Notes under the pieces: generated by a model
Databases searched by the model: none
What the model was told of the DNA's origin: nothing
The model's input: only the letters and a program-made list of their open reading frames with translations
Source of the DNA: Candidatus Propionivibrio dominans
Lineage (GTDB): Bacteria > Pseudomonadota > Gammaproteobacteria > Burkholderiales > Rhodocyclaceae
Direction: 5' to 3'
DNA length: 55,128 bases
Assembly (NCBI GenBank): GCA_016709335.1
Contig: JADJNC010000021.1
Span: forward strand, 1-55,128
Part shown: one piece after another, positions 1 to 10,919 of the stretch
Layout: every line of letters begins with the position of its first letter
Position numbering within the stretch: the first letter of the stretch is position 1
Translations under genes and position numbers: made by a program

Positions 1-1
1 G

Positions 2-211
2 CATTGGGCGCTGATGGGCAAGATGCAGGACGAGCAAGCGCAGATGTACGAACAATACAACTCGGACTCGCGCGATGATGCGGCAGTCAGCAAGAGCTTC
101 CGCAACATGTCAGAGCTGCGGCATCAGATGTTTGACCTGTCGCTCAGCGCACAAAGACAGATCGACGGCGTACTCACCAAAGAACAGCGCGAGCTACAGC
201 GACACGGCTGA
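2..211 (+). CDS. Spy/CpxP-like periplasmic protein, C-terminal fragment
   Basis: The gene enters from the left edge of the window, so only about the last 69 codons are present. The visible part is a charged, helical stretch rich in Gln, Glu and Arg. It ends in an [11 protein letters not shown] segment, which resembles the LTxxQ motif of the Spy/CpxP family of periplasmic chaperones and metal-stress sensors. It lies just upstream of a DUF302 gene and a copper ATPase on the same strand, a setting in which Spy/CpxP-like proteins are often found. The start, the signal peptide and the first LTxxQ motif are outside the window. The family call rests on one motif and context. Confidence 0.55.
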   Translation, partial: HWALMGKMQDEQAQMYEQYNSDSRDDAAVSKSFRNMSELRHQMFDLSLSAQRQIDGVLTKEQRELQRHG

Positions 212-359
212 TACAGGATGTGAGGGTTTGACAGGTACGGCTCTCGGGTGGGCGATAGCGGTTGCAAAACTGCACCGCGCGCGGGGGGATTTCGCCGGCA
301 ACCCCGATGAAATTGCAACGTCTAACCGCCGGTTCCGCCACTTAAAAGGAGTCAACTTT

Positions 360-750
360 ATGTATGGATTCAGCACTCAGCTAAGACTTCCGTTCGATAC
401 CGCCGTCGCCAAAGTCATCGAGGCGCTGAAAAAGGAAGGCTTCGGCGTGCTCACTCGACATCGACATCAAGGCGACGCTGAAAGACAAGCTCAATATCGA
501 GCACCGGCCGTACCGAATCCTCGGCGCCTGTAATCCCCCGCTCGCCCACCGTGCGATCGAGGCCGATCCCGATATCGGCTTGCTGCTGCCGTGCAACGTG
601 GTCGTGCGTGAAGAGGCCGATGAAACCATAACGGTTGCGTTCATGGATCCCGAAGCCGTGCTGCAACTGGTCGACAAGCCGGAGGTGAGTGTCATCGGCA
701 AGGAAGTCAAGACGCTTCTCCAGCGCGTCTGCGCGAGCCTCAAGGCGTGA
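360..750 (+). CDS. DUF302 domain protein, frame broken near 455
   Basis: The start ATG follows a good ribosome site (AAAAGGAG, about 8 bases upstream). The first frame gives [20 protein letters not shown] and reads to FGVLT. The reading then has to move by one base near position 455, where one extra base is present. The second frame continues as [19 protein letters not shown] and then [20 protein letters not shown], ending in [10 protein letters not shown]. This is the full DUF302 pattern of about 129 residues. DUF302 proteins are small and uncharacterised, and often sit beside heavy-metal and redox-stress genes. Here it lies between the Spy-like fragment and the copper ATPase. The break looks like a one-base insertion error. 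Confidence 0.8.
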
Positions 751-863
751 CGCCGGCACGGTTCGGTGCATCAAGGTCAAGCTCCGTAAGGGTCATCACC
801 ATGCAAACCGAACTCTTAAAAGTAACGCGCCGCGCCCGGTTGCGATGATGCCGAATACGCATC

Positions 864-3038
864 ATGCGCCCGCAGAAGAGGCCCTGCAAAAACCCTGGCG
901 AAAGTTCTGTGGCGAAGCGGGACGTCACGTGTCCGATGCATCCTGAAGTGCAGCAGGTCGGTCCCGGCATATGCCCGAAGTGCGGCATGGCGCTGGAGCC
1001 GTTGATGGCGAGCGCGACTGAAAACAACTCCGAACTTCACGACATGACGCGGCGCTTCTGGATCAGCGCAGTACTATCGTTGCCGCTGTTCGCGATCACT
1101 ATGAGCGAAATGGTGCCCGGACTCAACCTTCACCACGCCATGAGCGGGACCGCGTTCAACTGGGCGCAGGCCGCGTTGGCGACGCCGGCAGTCTTATGGG
1201 GCGGCTGGCCTTTCTTTGAACGTGCGTGGCTGTCGGTCGAGACGTGGAATCTCAATATGTTCACGTTGATCGGGATCGGCACGGGCGCCGCCTATCTGTT
1301 CAGCCTGGTCGGATTGCTGTTTCCCGCGTTGTTGCCGGAGGCATTCAAGGTGGACGGCGAAGTTCCGCTGTACTTCGAGGCGGCTGCCGTCATCGTTACG
1401 CTCGTGTTGATGGGGCAGGTGCTTGAACTGCGCGCCCGCTCGCAAACCAACAGCGCGATCAAATCGTTGCTCGCTCTCGCGCCGAACACAGCGGTGCGCG
1501 TTAAAGCCGACGGCAGCGAGGAAGAAGTCCACCTCGACGACGTCCACGTCGGCGAAATCCTGCGCGTGAAACCCGGCACCAAAGTGCCAGTGGATGGCGT
1601 AGTCACCGAAGGAAAATCGAACATCGACGAATCGATGATCACCGGTGAGCCGATACCAGTTGAGAAGCATGCAGGTAGCAAGGTGACAGCGGGCACGGTC
1701 AATCAACTTGGCTCCTTCCTGTTACGTGCAGAGAAGGTAGGCGCGGAGACGTTGCTGTCGCAGATCGTGCACATGGTGAACGAGGCGAGCCGTTCGCGCG
1801 CGCCGATTCAAAAGCTTGCGGATAAAGTGTCCGGTTGGTTCGTGCCCGGCGTTGTTGCGTCGGCGGTCACCGCTTTCGCGATATGGGCCCTGGTCGGCCC
1901 AGCGCCGGCCCTCGCCAACGCGCTCGTCGTTGCGGTGTCGGTGCTCATCATCGCCTGCCCGTGCGCGCTGGGACTTGCGACACCTATTTCGATCATGGTC
2001 GGCATCGGTCGCGGGGCGAAAGAAGGCGTGCTGATCAAGGACGCCGAGGCGCTTGAACTCATGGAGAAAGTGGACACGCTGGTGGTTGACAAGACCGGCA
2101 CGCTTACCGAAGGCGCACCCAAGGTGCAAAAAGTGGTTGCGGCCACCGGGTTTACCGATGCCACAGTGCTCGCGCACGGTGCGGCTCTGGAGAAAATGAG
2201 CGAGCATCCACTGGCGCAGGCCATCCTCAATTACGCGCAGGAACAAAAATCAACACTGGCACCTGTCGAGAATTTCGAGTCGGTGACCGGCAAGGGCGTC
2301 CGCGGCTGCATCGACGGCAAACCTGCTTTGCTCGGTAATCTCCCGTTGATGCAGGATGCAGGCATAGACGTTGCGCCCATGGAGGCTGAAGCGCAGCGCC
2401 TGCGTGAACTTGGCCAGACCGTGATGTTTGTCGGTTACGACAACCGGCTTGCCGGTCTTATCAGCGTCGCAGATCCGATCAAATCGACCACGCGCGAGGC
2501 GATCGCGCAACTGCGCGCATCCGGCTTGCGGATCGTCGTGCTTACGGGCGACAACGCGACAACGGCCGCGGCAGTGGGCAAACAACTGGGGCTGGACGAG
2601 GTCAAGGCCGAAGTCATGCCTGCGGACAAATACAAGGCGGTGCAGGCGCTGCAAAAAGAAGGCCGCATCGTCGCAATGGCGGGCGATGGCGTCAACGATG
2701 CGCCAGCTCTGGCCGCCGCCAATGTCGGCATCGCGATGGGCACCGGCACCGATGTGGCGATGAACAGCGCGCGCATCGTGCTCGTAAAAGGCGATTTGCG
2801 CGGCATCGCGAAAGCGCGGCTCCTGAGCCAAGGCACGATGAAGAACATCCGCCAGAATCTTTTCTTCGCTTTTATCTACAACTTTCTCGGCGTGCCGATC
2901 GCAATGGGGGCGCTGTATCCGTTCTTCGGAATCCTGCTGAATCCGATGATAGCGAGCGCCGCGATGAGCATGAGCTCGGTGTCGGTGATCGGCAACGCGC
3001 TGCGGCTGCGTAAAGCAAGACTAGAACTCACCCATTAG
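864..3038 (+). CDS. copA: Cu(I)-translocating P1B-type ATPase
   Basis: The predicted protein has 724 residues and exports monovalent copper across the inner membrane at the cost of ATP. Visible motifs are an N-terminal metal-binding segment with CPMH at 23-26 and CPKC at 37-40 (in place of an HMA domain), TGEP near 259, the transmembrane CPC at 365-367, the phosphorylated DKTGT at 409, SEHPLA, and GDGVND at 607-612. The C-terminal [16 protein letters not shown] is typical of Cu(I) pumps (P1B-1). The true N-terminus is uncertain. A His-containing stretch in another frame begins at 848 ([13 protein letters not shown]), so one more frame break just before 920 is possible. The gene belongs with the upstream DUF302 and Spy-like genes. 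Confidence 0.92.
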   Translation: MRPQKRPCKNPGESSVAKRDVTCPMHPEVQQVGPGICPKCGMALEPLMASATENNSELHDMTRRFWISAVLSLPLFAITMSEMVPGLNLHHAMSGTAFNWAQAALATPAVLWGGWPFFERAWLSVETWNLNMFTLIGIGTGAAYLFSLVGLLFPALLPEAFKVDGEVPLYFEAAAVIVTLVLMGQVLELRARSQTNSAIKSLLALAPNTAVRVKADGSEEEVHLDDVHVGEILRVKPGTKVPVDGVVTEGKSNIDESMITGEPIPVEKHAGSKVTAGTVNQLGSFLLRAEKVGAETLLSQIVHMVNEASRSRAPIQKLADKVSGWFVPGVVASAVTAFAIWALVGPAPALANALVVAVSVLIIACPCALGLATPISIMVGIGRGAKEGVLIKDAEALELMEKVDTLVVDKTGTLTEGAPKVQKVVAATGFTDATVLAHGAALEKMSEHPLAQAILNYAQEQKSTLAPVENFESVTGKGVRGCIDGKPALLGNLPLMQDAGIDVAPMEAEAQRLRELGQTVMFVGYDNRLAGLISVADPIKSTTREAIAQLRASGLRIVVLTGDNATTAAAVGKQLGLDEVKAEVMPADKYKAVQALQKEGRIVAMAGDGVNDAPALAAANVGIAMGTGTDVAMNSARIVLVKGDLRGIAKARLLSQGTMKNIRQNLFFAFIYNFLGVPIAMGALYPFFGILLNPMIASAAMSMSSVSVIGNALRLRKARLELTH

Positions 3039-3058
3039 TTCGCAACGACCTCGCGCCA

Positions 3059-3094
3059 GTGCCCAGCTTAATCCCCTCCAGGGCACCGGTTTTT
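3059..3094 (+). terminator. possible weak terminator after copA
   Basis: GTGCCC (3059-3064) can pair with GGGCAC (3081-3086), and a run of five T follows at 3090-3094. It lies 21 bases after the copA stop. The loop is long (16 bases) and the T-run does not follow the stem directly, so this is a weak call. Confidence 0.3.
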
Positions 3095-3220
3095 GGGCGA
3101 GATTCCGCGCTTTAGGACTGAATCCGCCTTGTATTCCGTCGGACTTGGGTACGACCAACGGTCAAATTCCCCGATCTGGGAAAAAATAACGCGCCTTTTG
3201 CTGAAATCAGGGTGATTTTT

Positions 3221-3357
3221 GGTTCTGTCGCGTTAATCGAGAATGATTTCCTTCGGAAATCCCATTCCCTACATCTTCAGCTTCTTGCTTTGCCCAGTTG
3301 CTTCAAGCCGAAAGCATAGTCTATATATTTGACACGGGGCGTTAATGCGACAGAACC
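3221..3357. repeat. 137-bp inverted-repeat remnant with IS6-like ends
   Basis: The left end GGTTCTGTCGCGTTAA (3221-3236) is matched in inverted orientation by the right end (rc GGTTCTGTCGCATTAACG, 3340-3357). The GG-x-x-CTGT-x-GC pattern resembles IS6/IS26-family termini. No transposase fits inside. The interior has a hairpin at 3245-3261 (GATTTCC, loop TTC, GGAAATC). The flanking 8 bases differ (TGATTTTT and TGACGCGG), so no target duplication remains. It is a solo or internally deleted element between copA and the convergent DUF1840 gene. Confidence 0.5.
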
Positions 3358-3365
3358 TGACGCGG

Positions 3366-3689
3366 TCACACGCCCCATGTGACGTAAGTATTTTCCTGCT
3401 GGGAACGTTCCATCAATTCGAGAACCGGCACGGCTCGCTGGTACAGGTGAACGCTATCGCCGGCATCGTCTTTCGAATCGATCGGCTTGTCCATTTGATG
3501 GGGATGGGGCAGGGCCTTGTCTACTGCAATAGCCTGTTTCAGAGTCGCGATCGCGTCGGGCAGTTGGTCAGCGGTAAAGACTCCCTTGCTGTCGTCAGCG
3601 TCCTTGCCCAACAGCCTTAACATCTCCTTGCCACTTTCACCAAGCATGATCACATCGCCACTGGCTTTGGATTTGAATTTGATCAGCAT
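3366..3689 (-). CDS. DUF1840 domain protein
   Basis: A complete 107-residue protein starts at 3689 behind a strong GGAGG ribosome site. It begins MLIKFKSKASGDVIMLGESG and ends VPVLELMERSQQENTYVTWGV, the beginning and end pattern of the betaproteobacterial DUF1840 family. The middle carries a variable Asp/Lys/His-rich linker. No catalytic motif, signal peptide or membrane segment is visible, so it is probably a small cytoplasmic protein. Function is unknown for the family. It faces copA across the small repeat element. The reading frame is intact. Confidence 0.85.
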   Translation of the reverse strand: MLIKFKSKASGDVIMLGESGKEMLRLLGKDADDSKGVFTADQLPDAIATLKQAIAVDKALPHPHQMDKPIDSKDDAGDSVHLYQRAVPVLELMERSQQENTYVTWGV

Positions 3690-4010
3690 GTCTGTATCCC
3701 CTCCAAAAGGATGACTTTCGCGCAGAATAACGCCGGTTTCATGTTTGCACGCAGTGCATGTGCCGTCTGTGTGCTAGCGCACAGATGAGCTTGTTTTTTA
3801 AGTCACGGTGCTTGATACATCCGACCATCTCAATCGTCAGTTCCCTCAGTTAGACTTTGAACAAGAGTTGTGTGCGTCAAGTTTTGCAAACATGCTGCTC
3901 AGGTAATCGATTAACCCTGTTGCGTTGTTGGCGGTGCGCTGGGCGTAGTCGACCTTGATCCTGCACGATCACTCGGCAGACATGTGATAGTGCGTGTCAG
4001 TTGAATTCTT
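3690..4010. other. intergenic, no gene seen
   Basis: About 320 bases between the DUF1840 start and the IS91 remnant. The first 30 bases hold the DUF1840 ribosome site. The rest shows no credible reading frame, hairpin terminator or RNA gene. The junction with the IS91 fragment is near 4005. Confidence 0.5.
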
Positions 4011-4805
4011 TTGAACGTCGGCAATCTGCGCAACACCGGACACTTAACTGAGGCGAATCCAACGGCGCCCGCGGCCTTCGCCCGCGATCTGGCACCAGTG
4101 CGGAAAACCGAGTGGGTGGTCTACGCCAAACCGCCCTTTGGCGGACCCCAGCAGGTCCTCGAGTATCTCGGTCGCTACACGCATCGCGTCGCCATTTCCA
4201 ATAACCGGCTGATCAACTTCGCTGATGATCAGGTCCGCTTTCGCTGGAAGGATTACCGCCATGAATCGCGCCCGAAGGTCATGCAGTTGGCGGCCGACGA
4301 GTTCATTCGCCGCTTTCTGCTTCATGTGTTGCCGAGCGGTTTTCAACGGATTCGGCATTACGGCTTCCTGGCCAACCGCTACCGTGCGGTCAAACTTGAA
4401 CGATGCCTGGAGTTGCTGGCCGAACCCGCTCCGATCATCCCTGTTCCCGACGCTCCTCTCGACTACCGCGACCGCTACCAGTTGCTCACCGGCACGTCGT
4501 TGCGTGACTGCCCGCAGTGCGGTCAGGGTCAGATGGTTTGTATCGAAACCTTTCTGCCAAGCACCATGCCACGGGGACCACCGGGGAGCGCGTATGAAGG
4601 CTCATCCCATCGCGCGATGGTCCCTTTCCGGGTTTGCCTCATGGAACGGCGGATTTCTTGGTCTGGAACTCGTCATCCCATCACCCTGCGCACGGGTCAT
4701 CGCTGGACTGTCGAGCAAATGGCACCGCTATACCGTCAGGCAGCGGACACACTGTCAGGAATTCAAGGCTCATGCTTCAATTTAGCCCTTCTGGCCTCGG
4801 TCTAA
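4011..4805 (+). pseudogene. IS91-family transposase, 5'-truncated
   Basis: The frame carries the C-terminal half of an IS91-type transposase: RKTEWVVYAKPPFGGPQQVL, then LEYLGRYTHRVAIS, RFLLHVLPSGFQRIRHYG and a C-terminal zinc-finger-like CPQCGQGQ. The N-terminal half, with the HUH and tyrosine residues, is missing, and the homology starts abruptly near 4015. Full-length members are roughly 400 residues. After the finger (about 4560) the frame runs on without recognisable homology. It cannot be an active transposase. It marks an old rolling-circle-type insertion in the accessory block. Confidence 0.82.
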
Positions 4806-5282
4806 TTCGCAGTTCGATGCGGCCGCTCTGATTCAATCCCCATAGCACCACCGTCTTCGCGCTGGTTTAGCACAACAGGATTTTTAGCCTACCGGGCGCG
4901 GTAGCCGCTCTACGCCACTCCTCAACCGCAGCGCCGCGCCCGCTAACCTAAAACCCTCTGCACTTGTAGAGGTTTACATAGCGACCCTGAGCCGCCCCAT
5001 GACGGGTGGAAGTACTTTGGCCGCTTGCTATATGGAAAGCCGCCTCTTAGGAATTTTAGGGGTGTGGCTCTTGATCAGCCAAACCAGCCGGTTAATACTT
5101 TCCACTATAAGGCCCTCATTCACCCAGTAATCACGCAAGCCCCCACGCACAGGCAGCGTAAAATCTCTTACAAATGATTTCCGTAACGGCGCTGATGTCT
5201 TAGAACTGGAAGCGCGACGGTCGAATCATTGGCGCATTAGTGAACCAGCATCTGGTTTATCTCGACAATCACGGAGCAACTC
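4806..5282. other. IS91 3' remnant and intergenic sequence
   Basis: The stretch to about 4990 (AACAGGATTTTTAGCC and neighbouring Cys/Arg-codon-rich sequence) looks like the non-coding right part commonly found behind IS91-type transposase genes. This is from memory of such elements and was not aligned. It ends near CATAGCGACCC at 4977-4987, a string that recurs in the palindrome at 12498-12529. From 4990 to 5282 I see no gene. The MscS start lies at 5283. Confidence 0.35.
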
Positions 5283-6760
5283 ATGAATTTTCTCGGCGCG
5301 ACTGCCCTAGTGCAAACGATGAGCATTTATTCCAGCCTGTCCGGAAGAGATTTGCTGGATGGATTCTCCTACTACGTCACGACGGTATTGAGACAGTGGA
5401 TGGAGCACCTCTTTGGCGCCAACGTGAGCAAGCCGGTCCTTGGCTCCGTCATCTGGTCGGATCTTGGAGTAATGCTCTGCCTTATGCTGCTGGTGCTGTT
5501 CTTGAACTTGGTGGCGTTCGCTTTCGTCCGGCACAAGCTGAAGCACGTTACCCGCAAGCCGGAAGATAAAAAGCTGCTACATCAAGTCTTCGGTTCGATC
5601 GACAAGCCGTTGTACGTAGTGATTTGGATTTACGGCATTTATTTCGCAGCAACACCTCTGCTGATGAAACTGGGGCCAAGTGAAAGCCTGGACATCGTCC
5701 GTGAGGTGTTCAGCAAGGTGTTCAATCTTGGAGTGTTCGCGGTTTTGTTCTGGTTGTTCTTCAGGTTCACGCATGTGCTGGATGTACAGTTGGCGGTCTG
5801 GGCCACAAAATCCAGCAGCAAATTGGACGGTTTGTTCGTCCCGCTGTTGGGTAAAAGTCTGCGCACATTCGTGCCAGTCATAGGCGTCATCTTTGCTCTG
5901 CCTATCCTGGGCCTGCCGACGGAGTATGCAAACGCGCTCAGCAAAGGCACCAGCATCATGCTGATCATCGCGGTGGCGATCATTCTGTTTCAGGCCGTGA
6001 TCGTGATGGAAAAGGCAGTGCTTGAGAAATATGATATCGATGCCGCAGATAATTTGCGGGCACGCAAGATCTATACGCAATTCCATGTCGTCAGCAAACT
6101 GCTTTACGTGGTCATCACTATCTTCACCGTCGCTTCGATCCTGATGCTCTTCCAGGAAGTGCGGCAGTTCGGCGCCAGCATCTTGGCGTCGGCGGGCGTC
6201 CTCGGCATCGTCGTCGGCTTCGCTGCGCAGAAGACCATTTCCAATCTGTTCGCCGGCTTCCAACTCGCCATGACCCAGCCCGTTCGGCTGACGACGTCGT
6301 TATCGTCGAGGGCGAATGGGGCCGCGTTGAAGAAATCACATTGACGTACATCGTCATTCACATCTGGGACGACCGCCGGCTGGTGGTGCCGTTGAGCTAC
6401 TTCATCGAGAAACCATTCCAGAACTGGACGCGGGCCTCGGCGCAATTGCTCGGCTCGGTGATGGTATGGGTGGATTACACGACGCCGCTGGACGAACTCC
6501 GCACAGCGCTCAAGACAATTATTGAGTCCAATCCACTTTGGGACAAACGCTTCTGGCACCTGCAAGTGACCGACACCACAGAAATAGCCATGCAAATCCG
6601 CGTGCTCGCCACCTCGACAGATTCTTCCACAGGCTGGGATCTGCGCTGCGACATCCGCGAAAAGCTTATCGCCTACATCCAGAAACATCATCCCCTAAGT
6701 CTGCCGACGTTCCGCACGCAAATCGGCGGCGAACGACCGGAATTGTCGTCAAACACCTGA
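5283..6760 (+). CDS. MscS-family mechanosensitive channel, frame broken near 6290
   Basis: The first frame gives a protein with about five hydrophobic segments. The typical MscS pore region follows: SILASAGVLGIVVGFAAQKT, then SNLFAGFQLAMTQPVR. At 6287-6291 one G seems lost (CGGCTGAC for CGGCTGGAC). The second frame then continues with DDVVIVEGEWGRVEEITLTY and the soluble beta and alpha/beta domain to the stop at 6758-6760. The total is about 492 residues, long for MscS because of an extra N-terminal membrane region. The protein would open under membrane tension to release solutes on osmotic downshock. It lies alone between two transposon remnants. A one-base error is the simplest explanation of the break. 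Confidence 0.85.
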
Positions 6761-7245
6761 CTAATACGCACCACATCTACCCCGATTTCGATAGTCACCC
6801 CCTAGGGCGGCGACACGAATGACCGATAAGGACTTGTAGACGGAACGATTATGAAGAGTTGCAATGGCGAACCTAGTCGGCACAGAATTTCACCGCAGGC
6901 AAAGGCCGACAAGGATGCCGACTACTAGCAGAGTCGCGCGGCCGGAAACTGATCAGGTTACCTGCCGTCCAACTTCGCCATTTTTCGAGCCTTTGGATGA
7001 CCGGAGCTGGCCGGGAGTACGCGTTCAGCATGTTGCCACAAAGCTGTCTTTCGCGGAGACTATGAGCGTCGTGAGCGTCAGCTTTCCGGAACATGCGCGA
7101 ATTCACACAATCGGCCACAAGCAGCCGATGGCACAAATGCTCCAAAGCCGTCCTTCGTTTTGTCCCAAGGCAACGTTCACTCGCATCCCAAAGCGACCAA
7201 GGTTTTCCAGAAGCTATGGAACTAAGCGGTAGTTTTGACGTCAAT
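6761..7245. other. intergenic, no supported gene
   Basis: About 485 bases between the MscS gene and the insertion sequence. Open frames of about 120 codons exist on both strands here, but neither shows a domain, a convincing ribosome site or a plausible composition. The stretch may be old transposon or repeat debris. Confidence 0.4.
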
Positions 7246-9199
7246 TAGCCCGAACTTTGAACGACTGAAATAGCTGAGCCCTTGCACAGAGGGGGTTTCG
7301 GCTATTTTTTTGAGCTAAATCGTACCCATGTAATTGCGTATTTATTGCTTGCCTTTCGGTGAAGGATATGGCAACCTACATGCCATGTATATCGAAGCCA
7401 TCCCCAACCGCAACTCGCCCCCAGCTGTCTTGCTGCGCGAAGCCTACCGCGAGGATGGCAAGGTCAAGAAGCGCACGTTGGCCAATATTTCCTGCCTGCC
7501 TACTGAGGTCATCGAGGGGCTCAAGGTATTGCTCAAGGGTGGCGTTGCCGTACCCAGTGCCGAGGAAGTCTTCACGGTCGAACGCAGTTTGCCCCACGGC
7601 CACGTGGCCGCCGTCCTGGGCAGCGCGCGGGCGTGTGGCGCCGATGACTGGTTTGGTGGTGCGCCCGTACCGTTGCGCAAGACGTTGCTGGCCATGGTGG
7701 TGGCCCGCATTGTGTCGCCCGGCTCCAAGCTGGCCACTCACCGCATGCTCCGCGACGACACGGCGGCGCATTCTCTGGGGCGCGTACTGGGCCTGGGCTC
7801 AATCGAACCCGAGGATCTTTACCGTGCCCTGGACTGGTTGCATGAAGCGCAGCCGGCCATCGAAAGGCGTCTGGCGCGCAAGCACTTGGTAGGCAGCACG
7901 CTGGTCCTCTACGACCTGACCTCGACCTGGCTCACGGGCCACTGCTGTTCTCTTGCGGCACGCGGCCATTCGCGCGATGGCAAGCGCGATGATCCACAGA
8001 TCGTCTTCGGCTTGATCTGTGCGGCCAGCGGCTGCCCGGTGGCGGTCGAGGTGTTCGCTGGCAATACGGCCGATCCTTCCACGGTGGCGGCGCAGGTGGC
8101 CAAACTCAAAGAGCGCTTCGGCATCCAGCACATCGCGTGGGTTGGCGATCGCGGCATGATCACATCGGCCCGGATCGAGACAGTCCTCAAGCCCCATGGG
8201 ATGGACTGGATCAGCAGCTTGCGGGCACCACAGATCGCCTTGTTGGCGCAGGAGCACGGCCCCTTCCAGCCCCTCGCTGTTCGATGAGCGCAATCTCCTT
8301 GAACTGGACAGCGAACATTTTCCTGGCGAGCGCTTGGTGGTGTGTCGCAATCCACTGCTGGCCGAAGAGCGCGCCGTAAACGCGGGTCGAGCTGCTGGCC
8401 GCTACCGAGGCCGAGCTGGCGACGATTGCCGCAGCCGTTGCGCGCAAACGTAACCCGTTGCGCGGCACGCAAGCGATTGCCCTGCGGGCGGGGCGTTGCG
8501 TGGATCACTACCACATGGCCAAGCACTTCGAACTGGCCATCACCGACACGAGTTTCAGTTGGCAGCGCAAACAGGCGGGCATCAACGCCGAGGCGGCGCT
8601 CGATGGCCTGTACGTCATCCGCACCAGTCTGGCCAAGACGCAGCTCGACGCCAATGCGGCGGTGGCGGCCTACAAGAGCCTCTCACAGGTCGAGCGTGCC
8701 TTCCGCTCGATCAAGACGGTCGATCTGCAGGTGCGCCCGGTATTCCACTACTCGGCCTCCCGGGTGCGGGCCCATGTCTTCCTGTGCATGCTGGCCTACT
8801 ATGTGGAATGGCATATGCGCCGTTGCTTGAAGCCTATGCTCTTCGATGACGAGTTCGTCAAGGACACTCAAGCAACCAGGCCCTCTGCCGTCGCCAAGGC
8901 GCAGCGTTCTGCTCATGCCAAGAACAAGGATGCCACCCGGCGCGCCGACGATCGGCTGTCCCTGCACAGCTTTCAGACCTTGTTGCAGGACCTCGCTACG
9001 CTCACCTACAACATCACCCACACGGCGCTCAACCCAAAGGCCAAGATCATCCTCACCACTCGGCCTACGCCGCTTCAGGAAAAAGCCTTCAAGCTGCTCG
9101 GAGTCAGCCTGCCGCGTACCCAGTAACAATCCCCCGGCCTTCTTGTAACCTCATGAAGAAAAAAAGATTCTTCGAGCCGTCAGACCAAAGTTCGGATTA
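7246..9199 (+). mobile_element. IS1634-like insertion sequence
   Basis: The element is bounded by short imperfect inverted repeats. The left end is TAGCCCGAACTTTG (7246-7259). The right end is CAAAGTTCGGATTA (9186-9199), whose reverse complement TAATCCGAACTTTG differs at two places. The length is about 1.95 kb with one transposase. The 5 bases outside each end (TCAAT and GCCAG) do not match, so no target duplication is visible. The boundaries were inferred from the repeats and not from a database copy. Confidence 0.65.
7385..9126 (+). CDS. IS1634-like DDE transposase, frame broken near 8270 and 8375
   Basis: The protein begins MYIEAIPNRNSPPAVLLREA, a typical start of IS1634/IS4-group transposases. 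It contains STLVLYDLTSTWL and DPQIVFGLICAASGCPVAVE around the first catalytic Asp, then AWVGDRGMI, then the C-terminal part with SLSQVERAFRSIKTVDLQVR, where the acidic residue in VERAFR would be the catalytic Glu. The first break is an extra C in the run at 8270-8273. The second, near 8375, needs two compensating changes (one C lost, two G gained). The total is about 580 codons. If the breaks are sequence errors the element could be active. If real it is dead. Confidence 0.8.
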
Positions 9200-9338
9200 G
9201 CCAGCAAACCCTTGGTGTTCGATGATGTCAAAGTTTATGCTTGGTGCAATATTTGGCTTCGCCTCCGACTGCTTATAACCACAACAACCGCTGATTTAGT
9301 TTGGTGGTGATCTATCCCTGATGAAATGGAGAAAAAAA

Positions 9339-10756
9339 ATGACAATAGCTGCAATGCTGAAGGGCGTGACCCTCGTAACGGCAATAACTTTTTCCTTAAC
9401 GGCTTCGGCGCAAACTACGCCGACACCAACCGAAATCAAGGCAGTCTCAGAAGAAGCCTTCCTGTATGGTCTGCCGATGGTAATGATGTACGGCATCATG
9501 AACGAATACGCGATCAATAAGGACTCCAGCCAATACAAGGCACCGTTTAACACCATTGCCAATGTACCTAAGGTCTTCACGCCCGCTGATACGGCGATTA
9601 TTACCCCAATGGCGACACACCATATTCCTGGCTCTGGCTGGATCTTCGCGCCGAGCCCGTAGTGATCTGCGTACCAAAAATTGAGAAAGCCCGCTACTAC
9701 TCGGTGATGCTGACCTCGCAGTACACCTTCAATTTCGGTTACATCGGCAGTCGCGCTACCGGCAACGGGGCTGGTTGTTACGGTGTCGCCGGGCCATCCT
9801 GGAAGGGCGCCAAGCCTGCAGGTGTCAACAAGATGTTCACTTCCGAGACAGACTTCGCACTGGCGACTTTCCGCACTCAGCTATTCAGCCCGGCGGATAT
9901 CGACAACGTAAAAGCAATTCAGGCGAAATACAAGGCACAACCCTTATCAGCTTTCTTGGGCAAGCCCGCACCAGCGCCTGCCGCTGCAGTGCACTGGCCA
10001 AAAATCGACAAAGCGATGGAAAAGGCGGATCCTTTCGGCTACCTCGCTTTTCTTCTGCAGTTTGCCCCAACCACCGGGCCCGCAGCGGTGGAAGTTCCGT
10101 TACGCAAGAAGTTCGCTAGCATCGGCATCGAGGCTGGCAAACCCTTCCCCAGTATTACGCTGAGCGACGCAGATAAAGCGTCGATGGTGGCAGCTGTAAA
10201 GCCTGCAGAAGAGGCAATTAAAAAGAAACTGGAGACCCTCGGCAAACCCGTCGAGGGCTGGATACTGGTCACTTCGGGGATTGGCGATCGCGCTACCTAT
10301 AATGGCGATTGGACACAACGCGCTGCGGTCGCCGTGGGCGGTATTTTAGCCAACGACCCCGCCGAGGCGGTCTATGCGATTACCCGACAAGATAAGGATA
10401 ACCAGACACTGGACGGATCAAAGGCGAACTACACGCTCACCTTCCCCGCAGCGGCAATGCCACCGGTCAACGCCTTCTGGTCGGTGACCATGTATGACGG
10501 CAAAACCCAGTTACTTATCAGCAACCCCATCAACCGTTACCTCATCAACTCACCAATGCTGCCGGAACTGAAGAAGAGTCCCGATGGCTCGCTGACACTG
10601 TACATTCAGAAGGACGAGCCGACGGACCCGGTCCAGAAAGCGAATTGGCTGCCGGCGCCGAACGGGCCGATCTACATGGTGCTAAGGCTTTATTGGCCGA
10701 AGGTATCGGCGCTCGACGGCAGTTGGTTGCCACCGGGGATCGCCCGGACGAAGTAA
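9339..10756 (+). CDS. DUF1254/DUF1214 exported protein 1, frame broken near 9605
   Basis: The start at 9339 sits behind GGAG with good spacing (another ATG lies at 9321). It gives a signal peptide MTIAAMLKGVTLVTAITFSL ending TASA-QT. The DUF1254 part follows (EEAFLYGLPMVMMYGIMNEY). After the C-run at 9604-9607, where one C appears missing, the second frame gives DTPYSWLWLDLRAEPVVICV, and later the DUF1214 part with AFWSVTMYDGKTQLLISNP and the end WLPPGI. These proteins are usually about 470 residues, and the joined length fits. The biochemical role is unknown, and the location should be periplasmic. A related lipoprotein follows. Confidence 0.85.
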
Positions 10757-10919
10757 ATTCGCGCAATCGGCTAAACATCATGCTCAACCGCCTTCCCTTC
10801 GATCTCTGGTCTCTGCGCCAGAGCCCGGGGCACTACGTTTCACGTGCTGAAATTCACCGGCACTTCCCGCTACCGAGCCTGGTTTTTTATTCCCTACCCC
10901 ACGAAGCCCAGAGGAAATA

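Noticed and set aside
801..848. Short frame MQTELLKVTRRARLR before copA
   Set aside because: Fifteen codons with no ribosome site; more likely debris of a frame-shifted copA N-terminus.
6864..7244. Open frames of about 120 codons on both strands
   Set aside because: Both are rich in Arg, Ser and Pro with no domain, and neither has a supporting ribosome site. They mirror each other as antisense frames in a gene-free gap do.
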